Shown piece by piece: positions 60,629 through 64,000 of a stretch of DNA of 64,000 nucleotides. The notes under the pieces are model-generated. The model was given only the letters and a program-made list of their open reading frames with translations. It did not search any database and was not told the origin of the DNA. The DNA comes from Dongia mobilis (GTDB taxonomy: Bacteria; Pseudomonadota; Alphaproteobacteria; Dongiales; Dongiaceae): the NCBI RefSeq assembly GCF_004363235.1, contig NZ_SNYW01000007.1:62001-126000 (forward strand), read 5' to 3'. The first letter of the stretch is position 1. Each line of letters opens with the position of its first letter. The translations under genes were made by a program, and so were the position numbers.

Positions 60629-62484
60629 GCGGGGGCCCCCGAAACCGTGCCGCCGCCGCTCGCGGGCGGCTCCAGCACGGCAGCCAGCAATTGACGGGTA
60701 TAGGTGTGCGCGGGTGCCGCGCAAACCTGCCGCGCTTCGCCCAACTCGACCAGCTGACCGCGATAGAGAACCGCGATCCGGTCGGCAATGGCATTTACCA
60801 CGGCGAGATCATGTGACACGAACAGGCAGGCAACCTGTTTCTCCTGCGTCAGTTCCCGTATGATCTGCAGCACGGAAGCCTGCACCGAGACGTCCAGCGC
60901 CGAGGTGATCTCGTCGCACAGGATGACGTCGGGCTCTGCGGCAAAGGCGCGGGCAATCGCCACCCGCTGACGCTCGCCGCCTGACAATTCCGCGGGCTGG
61001 CGGTCCAGATAGCTGGCATCCAGGCGGACATCGCCCAGCAGCCGGCTTGCACGCGCCTCCACTTCTGTGCGCGACAGCGAGAAATACAGCCGGAGCGGCT
61101 GCGACAGGATCTCGCGAATTGTATGCCGTGGATTGAGCGATGCATCCGGGTTCTGGAATATGAGCTGCATCCGGCGGAGCGAATCGCGGTCCCGCTTCTG
61201 GACCGGCTCGGTGAGGTCGCGATGCTCGTCCATGACGGCACGACCTTCAAGCACCGGCCACAATCCCGCCAGCGCCTTCAATAGGGTCGACTTGCCGCTC
61301 CCCGATTCGCCGACCAGGCCCAGGATCTCGCTCCGGTGCAGGATCAGGCTGACTCGGTCGAGGGCCCGCTTTGCCTGAGTCTGACGCAGGCCCGGCAACA
61401 GACCGCGCCTCTGATAGGTGACAGAGAGGCCGTCGACCAGAAGCCTCGCCTCGGTTGCACCGGGATGTTGCCGCGTAGCGAGTTTGGCCACCGCAGATCC
61501 TGGCTCCATGCCGAGCTGCGGATGATGGCACGCAACCAGATGGCCGGTTGTGAGGTCGCGGCTCGGTGGTACCACGTCGCTGCAGGTCCGGTCGGCGTGG
61601 CGGCAGCGTGGCGCAAAGCGGCAGCCGGCCAATGCCTGGTCCGGTGCCGGTGGGCGCCCGGGGATCCCGGTCGGAATACCAGCTGAGGCAAGACGCGGGA
61701 TCGAGGCCAGCAAGGCCCTGCTGTAGGGGTGCGCCGGCTGCGTCAGCAGCCTTGTGGCGGGTCCCTGTTCGACGAGCCTTCCCGCATACATGATGGCAAT
61801 GTCGCCGCACAGTCTGGCCAGCACGCCGAGGTCATGGCTCACGCAGACCATGGCCATGCCCTGCTTCCGGCGGATATCCTCGAGCAGTTCGAGGATGCCG
61901 AGCTGCGTCGTGACATCCAGACCGGTCGTGGGCTCGTCGAGCAGAAGCAGGTCGGGCTGTCCTGCCAGCGCCATGGCAATGCCAACCCGCTGCAACTGGC
62001 CACCCGACAATTCGTGCGGGAACCGACGGCCCAGCAACTCCGGATCCGGCAGGCGCACCAGGGCGAGGAGTTCGGCAATGTGTGCATTGTGCCGTTCCTG
62101 ATCTGCCGGCCCGGCATGATAGCGCAGCACCTCGGCGATCTGGTCGCCGATACGGATATTGGGTGTGAGCGCCAGTCCGGCATTCTGCGGCACAAGGGCG
62201 AGGCGGCCGCCGCGCAGCTTTTCCAGTGCTGCAGGCGGTGCCGCAAAGAGATCCAGCTGGCCAAAGCGGCAGGTGCCGGCGCGTAGCTCCAGACCCGGCT
62301 TGACCACGCCCATCATGGCAAGCAGCAACGTACTTTTCCCGCTGCCGGACTCCCCGGCAATGCCAAGGGCACTGCCTTGGGCGAGGGTGAGGTCGATCCT
62401 ATCGACCACGGGGGCGACCTCGCTTTCGCCACCCGCACCAATGGTGAGGCCGTCGACCGCCAGAATTTTGTTGCTACTACTCAT
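60625..62484 (-). CDS. Fused dual-ATPase of a peptide-type ABC importer
   Basis: The 619-residue protein joins two ABC ATPase domains, as in GsiA and YejF, combining the DppD and DppF roles. Domain 1 has Walker A GESGSGKS (44-51) and signature LSGGQLQRV; domain 2 has GESGSGKS again (about 395-402) and LSGGERQRV. Between them is the oligopeptide-type cysteine region (CRFAPRCRHADRTC). The ATG at 62484 overlaps the permease stop (ATGA); the longer frame has no homology. Substrate could be peptides, nickel or glutathione. The binding protein gene is not in the window and may lie beyond the right edge. Confidence 0.92.
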   Translation of the reverse strand: MSSSNKILAVDGLTIGAGGESEVAPVVDRIDLTLAQGSALGIAGESGSGKSTLLLAMMGVVKPGLELRAGTCRFGQLDLFAAPPAALEKLRGGRLALVPQNAGLALTPNIRIGDQIAEVLRYHAGPADQERHNAHIAELLALVRLPDPELLGRRFPHELSGGQLQRVGIAMALAGQPDLLLLDEPTTGLDVTTQLGILELLEDIRRKQGMAMVCVSHDLGVLARLCGDIAIMYAGRLVEQGPATRLLTQPAHPYSRALLASIPRLASAGIPTGIPGRPPAPDQALAGCRFAPRCRHADRTCSDVVPPSRDLTTGHLVACHHPQLGMEPGSAVAKLATRQHPGATEARLLVDGLSVTYQRRGLLPGLRQTQAKRALDRVSLILHRSEILGLVGESGSGKSTLLKALAGLWPVLEGRAVMDEHRDLTEPVQKRDRDSLRRMQLIFQNPDASLNPRHTIREILSQPLRLYFSLSRTEVEARASRLLGDVRLDASYLDRQPAELSGGERQRVAIARAFAAEPDVILCDEITSALDVSVQASVLQIIRELTQEKQVACLFVSHDLAVVNAIADRIAVLYRGQLVELGEARQVCAAPAHTYTRQLLAAVLEPPASGGGTVSGAPA

Positions 62485-63362
62485 CCCTGACCCCTCGCGT
62501 TCCGGTCGATGCCGAGCGCCTTGGCCGTGGCGTCGACGGCGAGGTTGGCCCCGATGATCAGGCTGCTGAGTGCCAGCATGGGGAAGATTGCCGTCCAGGG
62601 GGCAGCAGACATGATGCTGCGCGCATCCGCCACCATCAGACCCCAATCGGGATTGGGCGGTGGCACGCCCATGCCGAGATAGGACAGCGAACTGACACCG
62701 AGAATCATCCATGACCATTGCATGGCGCCCTGGACCGCGAGGCTGTCGCGGACATTGGGCAGAAGCTCGCGAAAGATGATGGTGCGGCGGGACTCGCCAC
62801 GCGCCTGGGCGGCAAGGACGAAGTCCCGAGTCACGAACTCAAGCGCCGCGCTGCGCGCCAGATAGACGACAGACAGGCCATAGGACACGGAAAGGATCGG
62901 AATCAGCGTCGCCGTGCCAGTGCCGAGTGCCGCCACGAAAATCATCACGAAGAGGATCCATGGCATCGACATCAGCGCGTCGGCGCAGCGCATCACTGCG
63001 TTGTCGATCCAGCCACCCACAAGCGCTACGAGGATCCCGACGATGCCGCCCCAAAACACCGCCAGCGCCGTGGCGATGGTGCAGATCAGCATGGCTTCCC
63101 GCCCGCCCAGCAAAGTCCTGGTGAAAACGTCGCGCCCGAGCATGTCGGTACCGAACCAGTACCGGGTCGAGGGCGGCAGCAGGATCGCATCGGCATTCTG
63201 TGCCGCAAAATCGTGGGGCACGAGGAACGGAGCCAGGAGTGCCACACCGACATGCAGGATCACCAGGGCAAGACCGACGGCACCGGACGGCCTCGCCACG
63301 ATCCGGGCGAGCAGCCGAGGCTGCCTGGCGTTTCGGCCAATCTCTGGCGCTGCTCCGATCAT
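62481..63362 (-). CDS. ABC importer permease, DppC type
   Basis: The 293-residue permease has an N-terminal helix after a basic leader, the conserved YWFGTDMLGRDVFTRTLLGG, five to six helices, and the EAA-like loop AAQARGESRRTIIFRELLPN that touches the ATPase. It overlaps both the ATPase and the DppB-like gene by four bases, consistent with a tightly coupled transporter operon read right to left. Confidence 0.92.
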   Translation of the reverse strand: MIGAAPEIGRNARQPRLLARIVARPSGAVGLALVILHVGVALLAPFLVPHDFAAQNADAILLPPSTRYWFGTDMLGRDVFTRTLLGGREAMLICTIATALAVFWGGIVGILVALVGGWIDNAVMRCADALMSMPWILFVMIFVAALGTGTATLIPILSVSYGLSVVYLARSAALEFVTRDFVLAAQARGESRRTIIFRELLPNVRDSLAVQGAMQWSWMILGVSSLSYLGMGVPPPNPDWGLMVADARSIMSAAPWTAIFPMLALSSLIIGANLAVDATAKALGIDRNARGQG

Positions 63363-64000
63363 GTCCGGTAGGTCCGCAGGCGCGGGTTGAGCATGAGCGC
63401 CAGCACATCGGTCGCCAGATTGCTGAGAATGTAGAGGCCGCAGATCAGCAAGGCGATCGCCTGGATGAGTGGAATATCACGGTCGGCGACGGCATCTACG
63501 GCCATGCGGCCGAGGCCGGGATAGTTGTAGACGCTTTCCACCACCACGACGCCGCCCAGAAGCCAGGCCATGGTCAGGCCGATGACGCTGATGGCCGGCA
63601 GCAGGGAATTCGGCAGCACATGGCGCCAGACAATGCGGCCGAATGGTACCCCCTTGAGGTGCGCCATGAGAACGTACTCGCTCTCCAGCACATCGATGAC
63701 CGATGAGCGCACCATGCGCAGGATATGTGCGGTCAGCACCAGCGTCAGTGTCACCGCCGGCAGGATCGAATTGGCCAACAGATCGAGGACCGGCGCCTTG
63801 TAGCTTACCGTCACCACGCCCGCGGCCCAGCCGAGGCCGATCGAGAAAACAAGGATGAGTAGGGTCGCCGAGACGAATTCGGGAATCGTCATGGCAAAGA
63901 TGGCGGTTGTCGAGAGGAGTATGTCGACTGGCCTGTCGCGGCGGAGGGCCGCCAGGACACCAAGGCCGATGGCGATCGGAATGCCGAAGAGCAGGGCGGT
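63359..64000 (-). CDS. ABC importer permease, DppB type (5' end outside window)
   Basis: The frame is open for 213 codons to the right edge, so only the C-terminal two-thirds of a typical 310-residue DppB is seen. It contains ALLFGIPIAIGLGVLAALRR and the EAA loop YVLMAHLKGVPFGRIVWRHV followed by VLPNSLLPA. An internal ATG at 63892 is not the start, because homology continues upstream of it. Its stop overlaps the start of the DppC-like gene. With DppC and the fused ATPase it forms a peptide/opine/nickel-type importer. Confidence 0.88.
   Translation of the reverse strand, partial: TALLFGIPIAIGLGVLAALRRDRPVDILLSTTAIFAMTIPEFVSATLLILVFSIGLGWAAGVVTVSYKAPVLDLLANSILPAVTLTLVLTAHILRMVRSSVIDVLESEYVLMAHLKGVPFGRIVWRHVLPNSLLPAISVIGLTMAWLLGGVVVVESVYNYPGLGRMAVDAVADRDIPLIQAIALLICGLYILSNLATDVLALMLNPRLRTYRT

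Noticed and set aside
62485-62718. Longer N-terminus for the fused ABC ATPase
   Set aside because: The extra 78 codons lie within the permease gene and look like a shadow; the ATG at 62484 has the ATGA coupling.

Overview
The window is a GC-rich alphaproteobacterial chromosome segment. Its first 24 kb is a bacteriochlorophyll-type photosynthesis gene cluster (PGC) whose order (bchF-N-B-H-L-M, lhaA, puhA-B-C, acsF, puhE, hemA) is typical of purple bacteria and aerobic anoxygenic phototrophs. The only cyclase visible is the oxygen-dependent AcsF, which suggests pigment synthesis in the presence of oxygen. I cannot fix the genus; a Rhodospirillales-like lineage is a guess. No tRNA, rRNA, CRISPR array or insertion sequence was recognised.

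Layout. 1-4469 (minus): a PucC-family protein (cut by the window edge), bchG, ppsR and aerR. 4470-4826: divergent control region with repeated TGACA/TGTCA words. 4827-20465 (plus): an almost gap-free run of fourteen genes from bchF to hemA, mostly joined by 4-base start/stop overlaps. 20750-24301 (plus): a second, cysteine-free PpsR followed by a bacteriophytochrome that ends in a non-kinase output region. 24364-27823: a MscS-type channel and an AI-2E-family membrane protein. 27820-33034 (minus): acetate kinase, enoyl-ACP reductase, phosphate acyltransferase and a DUF3141 PHA-synthase-like protein, preceded by an FNR-type box. 33160-38743: an exported unknown protein, a DUF4105 (Lnb_N-like) membrane protein, DUF2252 and a SulP transporter. 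39043-41532: CYTH-CHAD protein and PPK2. 41738-47939: arginine deiminase operon arcDABC plus an NhaC-like antiporter. 47982-51102 (minus): a TPR regulator-like protein preceded by a perfect FNR-type box, and a porin. 51342-58041: five small unrecognised genes running into an RND efflux pair. 58385-60628: lptD. 60625-64000 (minus): a peptide-type ABC transporter running off the right edge.

How it fits together. The PGC core supplies ALA (hemA), commits protoporphyrin to bacteriochlorophyll (bchH, bchM, acsF, bchNBL, bchF, bchG) and builds the reaction centre (puhA, puhB, puhC, puhE, lhaA). Two repressor branches bracket it: PpsR with the B12-binding antirepressor AerR on the left, and PpsR2 with the phytochrome on the right. 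The first PpsR keeps the helix-turn-helix cysteine used for redox sensing in this family. The second has no cysteine at all, so a division into a redox/B12 branch and a red/far-red light branch is the most attractive hypothesis in the window. The second theme is low-oxygen energy metabolism: Pta-AckA, arginine deiminase and polyphosphate genes, with FNR-type boxes before two of the transcription units. The third is the envelope: a porin diverging from an RND operon across a control region with two inverted repeats, plus lptD.
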